Assembly: GCA_030247885.1 (NCBI GenBank)
Contig: JAPDRO010000012.1
Span: forward strand, 434,001 to 498,000
Direction: 5' to 3'
Length of the DNA stretch: 64,000 nucleotides
From: Taxawa tesnikishii (nom. ined.)
Taxonomy: Eukaryota; Ascomycota; Dothideomycetes; Dothideales
The translations under genes and the position numbers were made by a program. Positions 46,135-58,500 of the stretch are shown in pieces. A model generated the notes under the pieces. It worked only from the letters and a program-made list of their open reading frames with translations, was not told where the DNA came from and did not search any database. How positions within the stretch are numbered: the first letter of the stretch is position 1; the number at the start of each line of letters is the position of its first letter.

Positions 46135-49100
46135 TCAACGTCTGCTGAAAAACTCTCTGAACCCGCTTCTGTTTCCTGCGCTCGCCAGCGGCTCGACTTG
46201 GACGCTTCGTTGGTAGAGCCACTATGGAGTCTTGTTAGCAACCGCGACCCCGACACCACGTCCAAGCGGGTCAAGCCGCAGAATCTAGAACTTACATCTT
46301 CATCCTTCATCAACTTGATATCCAAAATCAGCGATCGGACGTCATCATTCTTCGCTCCCAGAACGTTGTTGCGGTACGGCAGTCCCTGTGCTCTCTGGAT
46401 GCCGATGATGACATCGCCCTCGATTTCGAATTTGCGCCAGTTGATCCTGCCGTTTGCTTCATCGCCAATGAATGTTTTGTTTCCTTCGATGGCGCCGACG
46501 AGATCCCTCCTCAGGAGCGGCACGAAGGGTATGCGCTCGCCGCTCGAATTTTCCCATGCGAGACGGTATGCGGAATGCGAGCGCGACGGCGACATGAGGA
46601 TGTTCAGTTTCATCCAGTCCTTGATGACGTCCGGGGAACGAGCTCTCTGGTGGCGTTCAAGCGATGCACGTTCGCGCTTTCCATGCCCGCCAGCACGGCT
46701 TTGAGGGAGTTGTAATTGTTCAGTTCGCGCAGCCGTCTAGCGATATGCATGAACTTTTCGAGCATGAGCGCCCTGTGCTTGGGCTTGTCGCGGAAGAGAA
46801 TAAAGTTTTGCACCCAGAAGCCGAGATGGTTGAAATGTTCGATCATGCGGTTGACGTTGACCAAAGACTTGCATTGCGCCTTCTCCTGCGCGTTGAGGGT
46901 TACATGTCGAACTAGGTCACGCGGCCGGATAGAGCTAAACATGACCCAGTCGATGCGCGTCAGTTCGCGCGCGACCAAATCGTCAGGAGCATCCATTAGG
47001 ACGCGCCATTGGACTTTGGTGAGAGGAATGCGAGGGTTTGGAACAAACGATTGGGCCTGACGCTGTGCCGAATCAATGAAGGCCCGTCCCGTGTAATTTG
47101 AGTTACTGTTGGAAGTGATGCTTGAGGTGTTGTTTAGACTCAAGCTCCCAATCTCATCAGGGAAATCGAAATCCGGATCATCAAGAAGGGTGCTGGCCCT
47201 TGAGGACCAGGTCGCCTCGCTGCCCATCGTGGTAGTGCTGGCCCTATCCTTGTCCGCGTGAGCCCAGTTGGTATCGTCGTCCTCTTGGACGGCGTCCAGA
47301 TCGGCGCTCATCTCTTTGGCCGCAGCAGTGAAGATGAGGGTTTCTGAGAGCTTGGAAACGAATATCCGCATCCTCCGTTTGGTCTGCGGATGTGCAAAAT
47401 CGCCAGGGTAGGTTCCAACCCATTGTTCGATGATGGAAAGATACCTCAGCTGTGACGTGGTTCTGGTAAAGGAGGTTTCACTGTTAGTAGCGAGAGCTTC
47501 GAAACGCCCGACAATAGCTTCTAGGAGCTGGCTAGGAGCCGCAAATTTGCGGTAGACTGAGAGGAAGGTGGCCGCAAACTTGTTGTCGGCCTTTGATGTT
47601 GGCAGAGCCAACAAGCGGTCGACAAGTTTATCGAACGAGTAGCCCTTCTCATCTGATGGTGTCTCGGATTGAGCGTCCGAGTCCGAGGAGTCGTCATCAT
47701 CGGATGACGAGGCCGTCGATTCTTCGCCTGCAGATTCTTCCAAATTCAGAAACGAGCGGTGCATACCCTCCTCTGTCGCATTCTCCGTCTCTTTTAGGCG
47801 AGGTTCACCACCAACCGATGCCATGCTCGAATCATGGCGCGCATGCACAAGATCTTTCCGCACCATCCCAGACATCTCGGAGCTCGCCCTCGAGTGGCCT
47901 TGATAGCTTGGCGAAGCTTGCCGGACCGCAGAGGATATTGTTTGACGACGTGCTGCCGTTGCATCTTTGGTGTTGTCTACACCTGCATTGGACGTCAGCA
48001 GGATCCTTCAGCCATTGCAAAGCGTAGGAGGCGGGGCAGTACAGTCCGGACAAACAGCAGCGTTTGCGCGAGCCACTGCAGACTGCAACAAGCCGTCCGT
48101 CGAGCGGTGAAACCACAACTCACCTTGCATCCCAGAAAGTATAGCCCGCAGCAAGATTGAGACACCCTTCTTGTGATCATCTGCGTCGGCCTTGGTTGTT
48201 CGCATTGTAGCGATATTTAACGATTTGGCTCTCTGCTCGATTTGCGCAGGATCCAACTGTCGCTCGGACTCTCGATAATCGCATTTGGTAGAAACCAGGA
48301 TGCAAGGGAGGCCGGATTTCTTGACAGCGTCTGCGTTGGACACTCAGTCAGTACATTGATGGTAACAACACCTAGAGACTCGGCTCACCCAGCACGGCAG
48401 GTACTTCATCGAAGCTCTCCTTATCGCTCACATCGTATAGCGTCAGTGTGCCATCAACCCTTGGCATCTTTCTGTGTTCCACTGTATCAGGCCAGCTGAT
48501 AGTGTTGTCGTCCTCGTCAATATCAAAATCTTCGAAACTGAGCTTTAGAAGGCGCACGAGGCATGTAATGCCTTCTGCGGGTAATTTGCGAGCACCAAGC
48601 GCCGTTGGCTTGGGCAGGTCGAGGGCTTTTTGGATGAAGGTGGCTTTGCCTACACCTGCGGCTCCAAGGACGGCAATAGTAATTTCTGGTACAGGTAATT
48701 GGATGTTTCCCTACCCTACAATCAGCCATTGTGTTTGGGGACGTCTAGAAAGCATGGGAAAAGCTACCTGAGTACTATCGGAGCGTCGTGCACTCTCCGA
48801 GAAGCCTTGAGAGACATTATCATATCGCGGACTTCCGGGCAATACAGGGCTTTTTGGGACAACAGGCGCAGGTGACTCGTCATCCTCGTCGCTGTCGCTC
48901 TGCTCACCGCTGTCCCCATCAGGCCCTTGCGGCTGGCGGGTTGACACCAAGGGCGCGGAGTGTGTACGACCCTTCAGTCGGGGTCTGTCCACAGCCGCCG
49001 CCGCATCTTGCGGTTTCAAGCTGGCACGTCGCGCCCCAGCCTGGTAGCTTCTCGACTTCTCCCGTTTTTCATGACGCTGTGCTTCCGTAGGGCCCCTCTT

Positions 49101-49148
49101 GAGCTTCTTCCGCTGTCTCGTTTCGAGTCTGGCATCGCGCGGTGGCAC
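46135..49148 (-). CDS. Ras guanine-nucleotide exchange factor with N-terminal degenerate Ras-like domain, one frame break
   Basis: Predicted activator of a Ras or Rap GTPase. Exons in coding order: 49148-48768, 48710-48389, 48330-48124, 47982-46296 and 46221-46135. Residues 1-127 are basic then acidic and disordered. Residues 128-305 resemble a Ras-type G domain: P-loop LGAAGVGKATF, LYDVSDKESFDEVP and G4-like ILVSTKCD; the P-loop Ser/Thr is Ala and the DTAG switch II motif is not intact. An acidic Ser/Asp linker follows, then a RasGEF_N module (FDKLVDRLLALPTSKADNKF) and the CDC25 catalytic domain (ARELTRIDWVMFSSIRPRDL, HFNHLGFWVQNFILF, ELNNYNSLKAVLAGMESANV). The frame changes at 46633-46636, four G on the plus strand; one extra base reads ATRELVPPDVIKDWMKL and totals 894 residues. 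The last small exon was added because it continues the conserved ending. Confidence 0.86.
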
Positions 49149-50279
49149 GGTTACGCCACAACATGCAGGTGCGACTGGTCTTGTGCGACCTCGAACAGGT
49201 TTGGGTTGCGGGCCGCTCTAACGAGTCCCATGGCCTTGATCACTTTTTCATGCAAGGAGAGATAGCATTGCGCGCGCCGTAATGATCGTATCGAGAGTTG
49301 TATACGTATGTAACAAGCGTAAGGAACGTTGTCGCGTAAGGAGTGTAGTTCCCTCATGTGGTGCCCAATCGACGCTCCTAATAGGGAGGGAGCAAGCTTA
49401 GGAGGAACTTGAACAGACAGAATTCTTAGTCTGCGGTCCAGACCAAAGGATCACTGGGTTTGCCAGATCGCGCCAGGAACCGCACAAGAACAACCTCCAC
49501 TCTCCGGCCGTCGATCCGCCCTCGATTTGGGACGCTCCTAGAGATGAAGTCGGAGACAGCTGACAGAGTAACATGTTCGCATTACTTTCGTTCGTTCCAA
49601 AGTCTGCCTGTTTCTGGGCTTCCCACGCACTTTTGGCCCGGGTCCTGGCATCCCAACCCGATGGATTGGGTTGCACCGGTACATCTCGGAGGACGGAAGT
49701 GTGTTTCCGGATATGCTTATCTGGAAGCGTGATCCCGACCCGCCCGTTTCACGTTTTCGCTGTGCTGTCTCCTCTTCTTAGCCACGAGAGAACTCGCTGT
49801 GTGGTCTGAGGTTCTGAGCGGACCGCTACCGTCCGTCCCCAGACGAGTGTTCGCAGAGCTCCGATTTCCAGGCCGATGCGCCGATATCTCTGAACGGCAT
49901 GCCAAGGAAAGACACTACGCATCCCGTGAATTTCTGGAGAAACAATTAAAACTTTCGTGGGAAGAAGGCTTGCATGAGACCACGGGAGGAAAGATAATGT
50001 ACGCATATATATATATATGTATATCCATATATAAATACACTAGACGTATTGGCTTTCGAACAAGCGTTTGACGGAGTTGGAAGCCATAAGTATGAGCATC
50101 AACCGCGTGTAAGCTAGATACTGCACTCAGAGCATGACGTCAGTATACTGCTCCGCCGGATAAAGGGCAAGTTGATCTGAGATATTCCACTTCGGTAATG
50201 CCTCGTACTCTCGCCTTCCTGCTGTGTATCCATCCTACTTGCTCGCGTTTCTGAATCGTCGGTCCGCGTTACTTCTAAG
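49149..50279. other. Intergenic, TA-rich simple repeat
   Basis: About 1.1 kb between divergent genes (RasGEF minus, SDR plus). No supported gene. Contains the TA run at 50004-50036. Confidence 0.5.
50004..50036. repeat. (TA)n low-complexity run
   Basis: Alternating A/T stretch CATATATATATATATG followed by imperfect TA units, 244 bases upstream of the SDR start. Simple-sequence DNA; any promoter role is speculative. Confidence 0.7.
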
Positions 50280-51201
50280 ATGGCACCATCCGGTCTCGCA
50301 ATCTTGATTGGCGCTGGCCCAACGACGGCGGGTAGCCTGTGTGCCATCTTGTACGATCACAACGCTCATGTGAAAGCAGGGTGCCGGCATAGCGCGCATA
50401 CTCGCCCATCCGTCTCATGGCAACCTAGCCGTGGCGTTGTTGGCTCGAAGGCCTGATGCGTTGGACGACCTGACCAAGTCACTACGATCATCTGTTCCCG
50501 ATGCCGTGGTTGAGGCATTCCCCACGAACACTTCCCCAGACTCATTGAAGAAGACCTTCGGAGACATTCAGCAGCATAAGTCTTTCCACGGGCTCAAGCT
50601 CAACATGGCCATCTACAGTATTAAACATTCTTCCAAGAAGCCTTTCATGACAGAGACTTACGACGAGTTCACTGAGTCCCTGGAAACTTACGTTGGAGGT
50701 GCCTTTACCTTTGCTCAAGAATCACTCAAGAGATTCTTCGCCGACCACGGTGAATCCACTCTGGCTGAAGGGTCTCCTAAGAAGGGCACTCTGATCTTCA
50801 CAGGCACGCTGGGTGCGCTGCGATGCAATGCTGAATTTGCAGCTTAGTTAGTAGACCGTAATGTCCGTCTGCATCGGTCGCCAGGCTGACACGCTTCGAG
50901 TGGCGCAGGAAGAGCAAGCGTCCGACAGCTGGCACAGACCCTGGCTCGAGAGATGAGCGTGAAGGGCGTGCACGTCGTCCACACCATCGCCAACGGATCG
51001 ATCAGGGACGAGAACGGCGAGGATCAACAGACAGGAAAGAAAATGAGGTAAGTCCGACTGTTTGGCTGTCTGCATCGGTTTCTGGGCTAACACGCTTCAA
51101 GTGCGGAGGCAGTAGGTAAGACATACCTGTGGCTGGCCCAGCAAGACCCGACGCTCTGGACCCATGAGCTCGATATGCGGCCTGCACAGGAGAAGTTCTG
51201 A
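50280..51201 (+). CDS. Short-chain dehydrogenase/reductase, non-classical
   Basis: Predicted NAD(P)-binding oxidoreductase; substrate unknown. The start MAPSGLAILIGAGPTT carries the glycine-rich cofactor motif. Exon 1 is about 50280-50331; exon 2, from about 50380 to 50846, begins GAGIARILAHPSHGNLAVAL; exons 3 (50901-51047) and 4 (51102-51201) read YGAGRASVRQLAQTLAREMS and EAVGKTYLWLAQQDPTLWTH. The catalytic Tyr would be that of YGAGRAS, but the usual Lys four residues on is Arg or absent. The exon 1/exon 2 junction does not join cleanly in phase with any GT-AG pair I tried, so a base error or another splice site is likely there. Introns 2 and 3 are both 54 bases long and unusually alike. About 254 residues. 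Confidence 0.75.
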
Positions 51202-54200
51202 GGTCCTGACTGCATATGCACATGCAGCTCGTTCAACGTTTCGCCTGCCGTGCCATGTGCGGGCCGAAGCGCGATACGTAGTGCACGGTTAACGGGACGT
51301 TTGCACTCTGAGCCATGGATGGAGTCGTATGCCGTAAGAAGGATGCATATGTCCAGGAAAGCTATTCGACAGTCCTCTACATTCCGCATGGCCTGTTGCG
51401 TTATTGGCACGCAGTAGTGACGTGTCTTCCGTTCGCGAAAAGCGCTCAACTGCATGTCCGGGCCAAGGCAGTCTCCTGATATAAACTGAACAATTGACAA
51501 CGCTATGTAAACTTGCAGAGAACCTGCAGAAGTTCGCACGCTGTTGTGGAAAGTATGGCGTCCGCCGGAATGCACGGGTGTGCCGGTCTCTTCGGATGCT
51601 GGGACGCGGTTGTTACACAACATAAGTCGGAAAGCCATCAAGGATTTCTTCCGCCATCTGGTTCGTAAACAAGCAGCAGGCCCACTTCAGCTGCGCTGTA
51701 CGGCTGCATTGCATGCTCCTACAGCCCGGGGAAGCGTCGGCAGACACGGCGGCAGTTCGCATGTGTCCCGCTGTCGAGCTCCACCGCACTTTATATTGCA
51801 CTCCGCAGCGGAGGACGCGGCCTTCACGAAGAGGGAGAGCTGAAGATTCCGAACCCTCTTGCATCTGCAGAAGCAGACGAGCGGACGCCACTAGCGATTA
51901 CGCGCTTACTAGCTTTGACCACCAACTGATCTTGTCTTGTAGGTCCAACCAACTGCGTCTCAAGATGCTCGGCGAACGTGGCTGTTAGACCGACTACCGA
52001 CTATTTCGTTGCAGAACGGAGAAAAAAAGGAATTGAGCCACTAGTGTTTGAGACTACTGCCCACCAACTTCAATGCCACTGACAGCTTGGTAACAGTGTA
52101 ACATGCGTTCTACGAATTTGCGATCAAGTCTAGTATTGACCACCACGTGGATCCATCAAATAAGCCGCTCCGCCTGTCTGTAACGCCGGAATTGTTGCGG
52201 GTAGGACCCAGGAAATAGAAACTGGTTATTTGCGCCCTCCTCGAGCTTGGGTCTGCTGCGACTGTTGCTGTACACCCAGTTAGGTGATCATGCTAGATTT
52301 GAAACGATGGACACTGACCTGGGTAGACGATCTGTTAGGCGCCCTTTTCTCCCGCTCAGAATAACGACCCTCGCTCTAGGTTCCTGTCAGTTCGGATCAC
52401 TGTCACTGTTGTGTTCCGAGTCCTACCATGCATTGCGAACACGCGTCTCTATTCTGTTGAATGAATGTACCGCAACCGTAGATGCACGGGTACTTGTTGT
52501 AACCTTGACCTGAACCGCTCATAGTGATAAGGAATAGATAACGATGCCTTGTATGTGATGCTGAAGTACTGAATGGTAAGGAGTAGTGGGAATGAGAGCT
52601 CCTCCTAAGGAGATCAAGTGGTACTTATACCCTCTGACCAGCCGTGGTGTTAGAGGCACAAACATCGCAACTGCTCAAGCCTGCGTGCCTTGATAGACAT
52701 CACTTGAACCATGTCTTTACCATACAGCCATAGGCCATGCAGGCAGCACCGGGCCGATTGTTGTTGGACCACTTCGTGGTGTGAGAGAAGAGCTATGTGG
52801 GCAGGAGGATATTCACGCAGTGGTATAGGCGAAGTACAATTGGTTCCACTACTTCGGGATCAGGTCGCTCGGTTTCGGCAGCAACAGGACCCTACATACC
52901 TGTAAGAGCGACGACGGTGCAGTTAGTTCGGTGTCACGATCGCTGACAACGGGCCCAGTAGTGTACCGGGTGACGCCTAGAAGACGCAGGAAACTCCTAC
53001 ATACGGAAGTTGAACGCAAGCTCCTCTCTATGCTCGTGCATGCACTTGCGGCGGAGGCACTAGGCGGGAGATGATCAGACGTGATTGGCCGATCGCCCCA
53101 AAAGCTAGCACTTTTGCGCTCTGATATTGATTAAAATTAAGGGGTTTGCAGTCGAAGAAACTAAAAGCAAACCCATGCAATCAAACCATTGATTGCGGGA
53201 CATCCTTCCATAACGGGAACTAATACTTGACAGGAAGTAAGCTTCATCAACTGCTTGTTGCACAAGACTGCAGCTCACAACGGCGCTGGTTCTATGAAGT
53301 GGTATCCAAGCACTTACACAAGACGGGCCACGTAACAGCGGGCCGGAACGTGTGAATGTACGTTCCAGGAGGGTGTTGAATGCCTTCACTGGTCGTCATT
53401 AGAAAGCGTCTAGCACGGGAGGTATGCTGGAAGAGAAGGGTTCTTATCCGAATTCTAGAGGAAACATAGGGCTTAGTCCCTCAGAAGCAAAAAGCGTGCA
53501 TTGAGCCGAGCCTCAATCCTGTCGTGTAGGGACTCCCGGAGTGGAAGTTGCTGGTCGAGCGTAATGATGAACGTATCGTCAGTGCTGCTTCGGTTGGTTT
53601 TTGCAATGGATAACGCAGGGTGATGTACGGTTAGAGGGCCGGACACGCGTGCAACTCGCAGAGCTTCCAAATCCCTGCATTGATGGGTGGTCGCTAGCCA
53701 TCGTATGGCGGCGGAGTAGGCCGTCGCTCACCGGACCTTACGGCCGTGCGCCGTCTCCAAAACGCATGACAAGCGGCACATCCTGAGCCTCTCAATGCAA
53801 TTGGCGAGGTCGCTGCCCAAGCGGATATCTGACGTGCTCTAGCCGCCAGCTAGCCCGCATTTGACACTCTGCTAGTCTCAATGAACTTGTTCGACATCAA
53901 GGGATGTTGGCAAGGGCCGACTCGACTGAAATCAAGCCGAGGAAACGGAGCTGCATGCCGTGATATGCCTCCGCTAGGGGATGCAGGTACGGCTAGATAT
54001 AGTGCTGGTGAGGGGATAGCTCTGATGCTGCTGCTGGGAATCGGAGCGGTGCATGTGACACATCGGACTGTCTAAGAGAATAGCTTCGAAGAGAGAAGCG
54101 GTACACATAGAGCTTCGATGTGCTTGTTCTCTTTGCAAGCGTTACAATCCAAGTGCCTGCTTGCATGTCGCGACAAGGGTTTTGCGGTATGAGGCAAGAT

Positions 54201-55551
54201 GATTTTTCTTTACCAACTGCATGGTGCACGACAGCCCGGTGATGTCGATGCTGGGGCCCAGATGGTCTGCATATGTGGTTGTTGTTGGCACGAAGTGGGT
54301 ACACACAGCCCCGCTTCTCGCAACGAACATATTTTTGTTCTTGTCGGGACTTGCTAGTCGCATGAGTATCGAGTGCGGATGTCTGCAGTGTGGGATGCGC
54401 ATACGTGATGTGAGGTTCCATCGCTATCGTATGTAACGCTAGCTTGACTCGCGTGTTGTGTGAGGCTTCCTAACGAGGAATGATCTTTCGCTTAAAAATA
54501 GCTAGTGACTGACCGACGAAAGGGTATCTGCAGAACTGAGTCTTCGGAATGTTTGTCCGGTATCCAATCTCGCAACAGCCGCCGATCCACGCACAGCCTA
54601 CCAAAAGAGGAGTGTTGCACAGTATTGTATGCGCTGAGTGTTCGTTGCAGGCTAAAGGTGCAACACCAATGAGCGAACAAGCGGGACGATACTGCATGAT
54701 TTACCCGAAAACCCTACTGTCAGCTCGCAACCGTCCGCTCGAGTCACCGAGCATTGCCTCCCTGCCTGAGTTTCCTCGGCATCTACGAAAAGTCCATTGA
54801 TGCTGCAGGGCTTCGACAAGGGTACCTTGAAGCACTATCATGCTCCCCGGGCCCCCTCGTTTGCGTTGCTACTATCGTAGCAAAGACATCCCAGAACGCC
54901 TGAGCTTCACCGCCTTGCTTAGCAATATGGTTTCATGTATACACATTCCTCCTCTTCTCTCCCACTCACAATACCATGTTGAAGAAGTGGTGCAATGTAG
55001 AATTTGAGGGTCGGCTCGCGGAGGTCATCGAACGGCGCGCAGATACAGGCCCGGTTGCTTGATACCCGCCGCAAGGCACACAAACTTAAACAAAGTGGGG
55101 TATTGCTGCGATGTGATGACAAAGCCATTCTGCAACACGCTCAAGACAGAATGTGTGCCAAAGGTGATGAAACGGATCATATTGCAAGATGGTTCTGTTA
55201 TCTGACAACGAGCAGACGAAGAGTGAGCGAGCAGGTTGCAAACAAAAAGAAAAGAAAGGATTCGTACTAAAACATGTTGCAATTTTCTGACGAGCCCTCG
55301 GATTGAAGTCTCAATCTTCGAAGCGAAAAGAAATAAGCAAAGCAGCAAGAAAGCCCACGGTTCCAGTCGTGAGTGATACAATCCAACGCCACCAACACCT
55401 TGCTCGTACAGGAACGAAAAGGCAGAAGTTCTGCGGCGTAAATCAGGTACAAAAGAAAGGCACGTGAAGAATGTAAACATTCTGGGTGGGAAGGGAATGC
55501 AGTCTTGCCTAGCGCAGCTTCGAATTGTCAACTGCCTGGCTAAATCGCCGG
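51202..55551. other. Gene-poor region
   Basis: 4.35 kb with no supported gene. Frames of 60-184 codons occur on both strands without domains or exon logic. No transposon motifs, long repeats or RNA genes were recognised by eye. The last few hundred bases are the 3' region of Rim15. Confidence 0.5.
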
Positions 55552-58500
55552 TCAAAGAGTCAGTTGTGTCTCCTCTTTGTGCAATGGCGAGATAGAAGCT
55601 CGAGGAGTGGGATCCGGGTCGGGCTCGGTATGCGGTTTGGGTGTGGCCTCCATATCAATGTCTTCGATCTTCGCACCTGGTAATTTAGGGAAGATCTCGG
55701 GCGGCGTAATGGTTCCAGTGATGTTCTCCGCATCCTCTACCACGGCGTTTTCGGGAATAGTTGGAGGTGAGGCGGTAAGAGTGGATGATGCTACCAAATC
55801 TTCGACCGAGACGACGCTGCCTTGGCTGTTGGTTCGAAGCATCTCCGTGCCTAGCTTGGAGGACCTCTGGACCTTGCTTCGAGGCGATCGGGCGCGGGTA
55901 TGGGCATTGCCAAGCTCTTCGTCTTCGTCGTCGCCCGATTCAGCAGAGTCGTGACGATCTCTCTCAAGGGAGCGACGCTTGGCATGGATAGACTCTAAAG
56001 ACGGCTGTTTGCGAGGTACGTTAGGTGATTCAGTCTCGAGGATAGCAGGAGCGGAACTTTGTGCCATCAACGGCGGGTAGGCGGTCAGCTTTGTCGAATC
56101 ATTAGAACCATCGCCGGAGATACCCAGTCCGCCAAAGTTCCGTTCGAGGTCTTGCTCATGCCAGTCATTGGTCGCTTGCCTGCTGATGATAACTGGTATG
56201 CGATCGAACTGAGAGTCCACTTCTCCTAGCGAACTAGATCCTACGGAGTCTTCCCTGCTTGAACCATGGCAACTACTAGACAGTATGCCAAAGCCAGATG
56301 ATGTTGTCGTTGTGGGACTATCTTCGGCTGGAATTGACTCCTTTCGCAGCCCGGAGGGCGGCAGTGTTGACATCTGTGCCGGTGTCCAACCAGGAGGTGG
56401 CGGCTTCCATTGACAAAGTCTGCCGATCACCTCAACGAGCTTGATTGTTGTTGGAGGTTTCTCCACCAAAGCGTCAAAATAGTGTGGCGCCAGCAATTCC
56501 TTCAGATAGCCAGTGATGCACACGATAGGCGTATGCGAATTGGCGTTCTTTGTGTCGCGTATCATGCGAGCGACATCAGCACCGTTGATCTGAGGCAGTT
56601 TGAACTCCATCATGATGATATCGAACTTCACCTCGCTCATGGCATATCTCATCGCTTCAGAGCCATTCTGCACAGAGATGGTTCGGCAACGGAGTTTTTC
56701 CAACAGGCGCTCCATGACCAACCGAGAGACTGGATGGTCTTCGCATATCAAAACGTCCAGCGGTCGAAACATTGGACCATCAGCCAAGCTGACTTGTGAC
56801 AGACGACGAGAGCTCTGTCTACGTCGCTGCACGCGCAAGAGCGCCTTCTGTCTTGTATCCTCATTGTCCGACGACGATGGCGAAATATCGAGAACCATGC
56901 TCCTGCGCTTGTGGTGTTGAGGTATCATGTCTGGAACCAAATCGTCATCCTGTGTGCCATCCCTTGAACCATCTCGTGAGCCCACAGTATGAGAACGCTG
57001 TCTTGGAGAGGACACACTTGTCTTTCGTGGCGGTGCAGAGGACCCTAGCGATGTCGACAGTGGTGTAGATGATGATTTGGTCACCTTGATTGGGGAGGAT
57101 GCTGCTGATGTAGCCTTGAAGCCGATTGGCATTCGTGGGAACTCGAAGAAGTTGTTACCGGGAGGTTGCAAGGAGTTGCTGGCTTGGTGCGACAGTGATG
57201 ATGACCCATTGGAAGTCTTTCTGCGATCGTGGTGTTGACCGGCGCTAAAGGAGACCAGCAATGGCGACGATGGTTGTGAGCCTCTGCTTGGGGATGAGTT
57301 TGCTTGGCTAAGCAGCGAAGGTGATGCAGGACGATTGTTTCCCTTGTTTGCTGATAATGTTCGCTTCAGTGGCATGGGAAGGATCGGGCTTGATTCGAGA
57401 GAGGGCGAGGGTGAGGCCACAGCGGGTGAAGCAACAGCCGTTCCGGACTTGCTTTGCGCTTGCATGGCTTCAGCACGCAACTTCTGAATGACGTCCTTGT
57501 TGGCCCTCTCCAGCACCGGTAAGTTCTTGTACTGAAAGTTTCCAAAGTCATCTGCAACGACAGGCTCGCTCAGCCTCCTGCTGCGTCCATCACGCACGTG
57601 TGGAGGGATATGGAGGGGCATGAGCCCGCGCTTCAAGGAGTTGACATGATTACGAACTCGAGATAATGCATCATGCGGTCTGTCTGGATAATCCGCACCA
57701 GGAGTATTCGCAGGCGATGAGGCTTGATCCTCGAATTCTGCTTGAAAGTTTTGCAGCGTTGCACCTCTTGAGTCGAAGTACTCCGTGTCTTCTGGGTTCT
57801 CCGGAGCTGGTATGAAGGACGCCTCGTCCTCGCGAAGATGTTCCCAGTCAACATCGGCGAACCAGGGATGGGCGCGGATTTCGTCACCACCATTGGCAAA
57901 CTCGTCGTTCTTGTTGGAACCAAGACGCTCCTTAGGATCGAGGCACATGAGCTTGTTCATCAGATCCTTCGCCTCTTCAGACACAGGACAATCTTCATCA
58001 TCTGGCCAATCGATCTTCCTGGCAAGAATGTTCTGGAAAACCTCATCGGGCGTGTCGGCGTGAAAGGGAGGATATCCGTATAAGCACTCGAAGAGAATAC
58101 AACCCAGCGACCACCAATCGCTCATCTCATCTTGTCCTGTGCCACTGATGGTTTCTGGTGCAAGATAGTCGGGAGTTCCAACGAACCTTCTATTGCTGTC
58201 ATCTGGATCGAACAGCGCCATCGGGGGCGGCAGCATACCTGAAGCCTGTGGAGGAGTCCCTGCTGGAACACTCGAGTAACTGGTCACAGGCTGTAAGACA
58301 TAAGGGTCAGGCGACTCGCCCTCACTTGCTGTTTCTTCCTCGATAGGTGTCCGACGCTGGGGATCATCTGCCAACGAAAAGCGGCGGAACATCGCTTGTA
58401 AAGAATCGCTGTCGCCGCTATCGCTTCTGTGCCCCGAAGTCCTCCTTGACGGTTCTCGGGATGGTTCTCTATTCAAACTGAAATAGGATGGTTGACCAAT

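Noticed and set aside
17591-46636. Programmed ribosomal frameshifting as the cause of the frame changes
   Set aside because: Known programmed sites in fungal nuclear genes are rare and use specific slippery heptamers; thirteen unrelated G/C runs in eight ordinary enzymes and kinases do not fit.
41269-51201. A secondary-metabolite gene cluster around the MpaB-like, GMC and SDR genes
   Set aside because: No polyketide, peptide or terpene synthase, no P450 and no transporter are present, and housekeeping signalling genes are interspersed.
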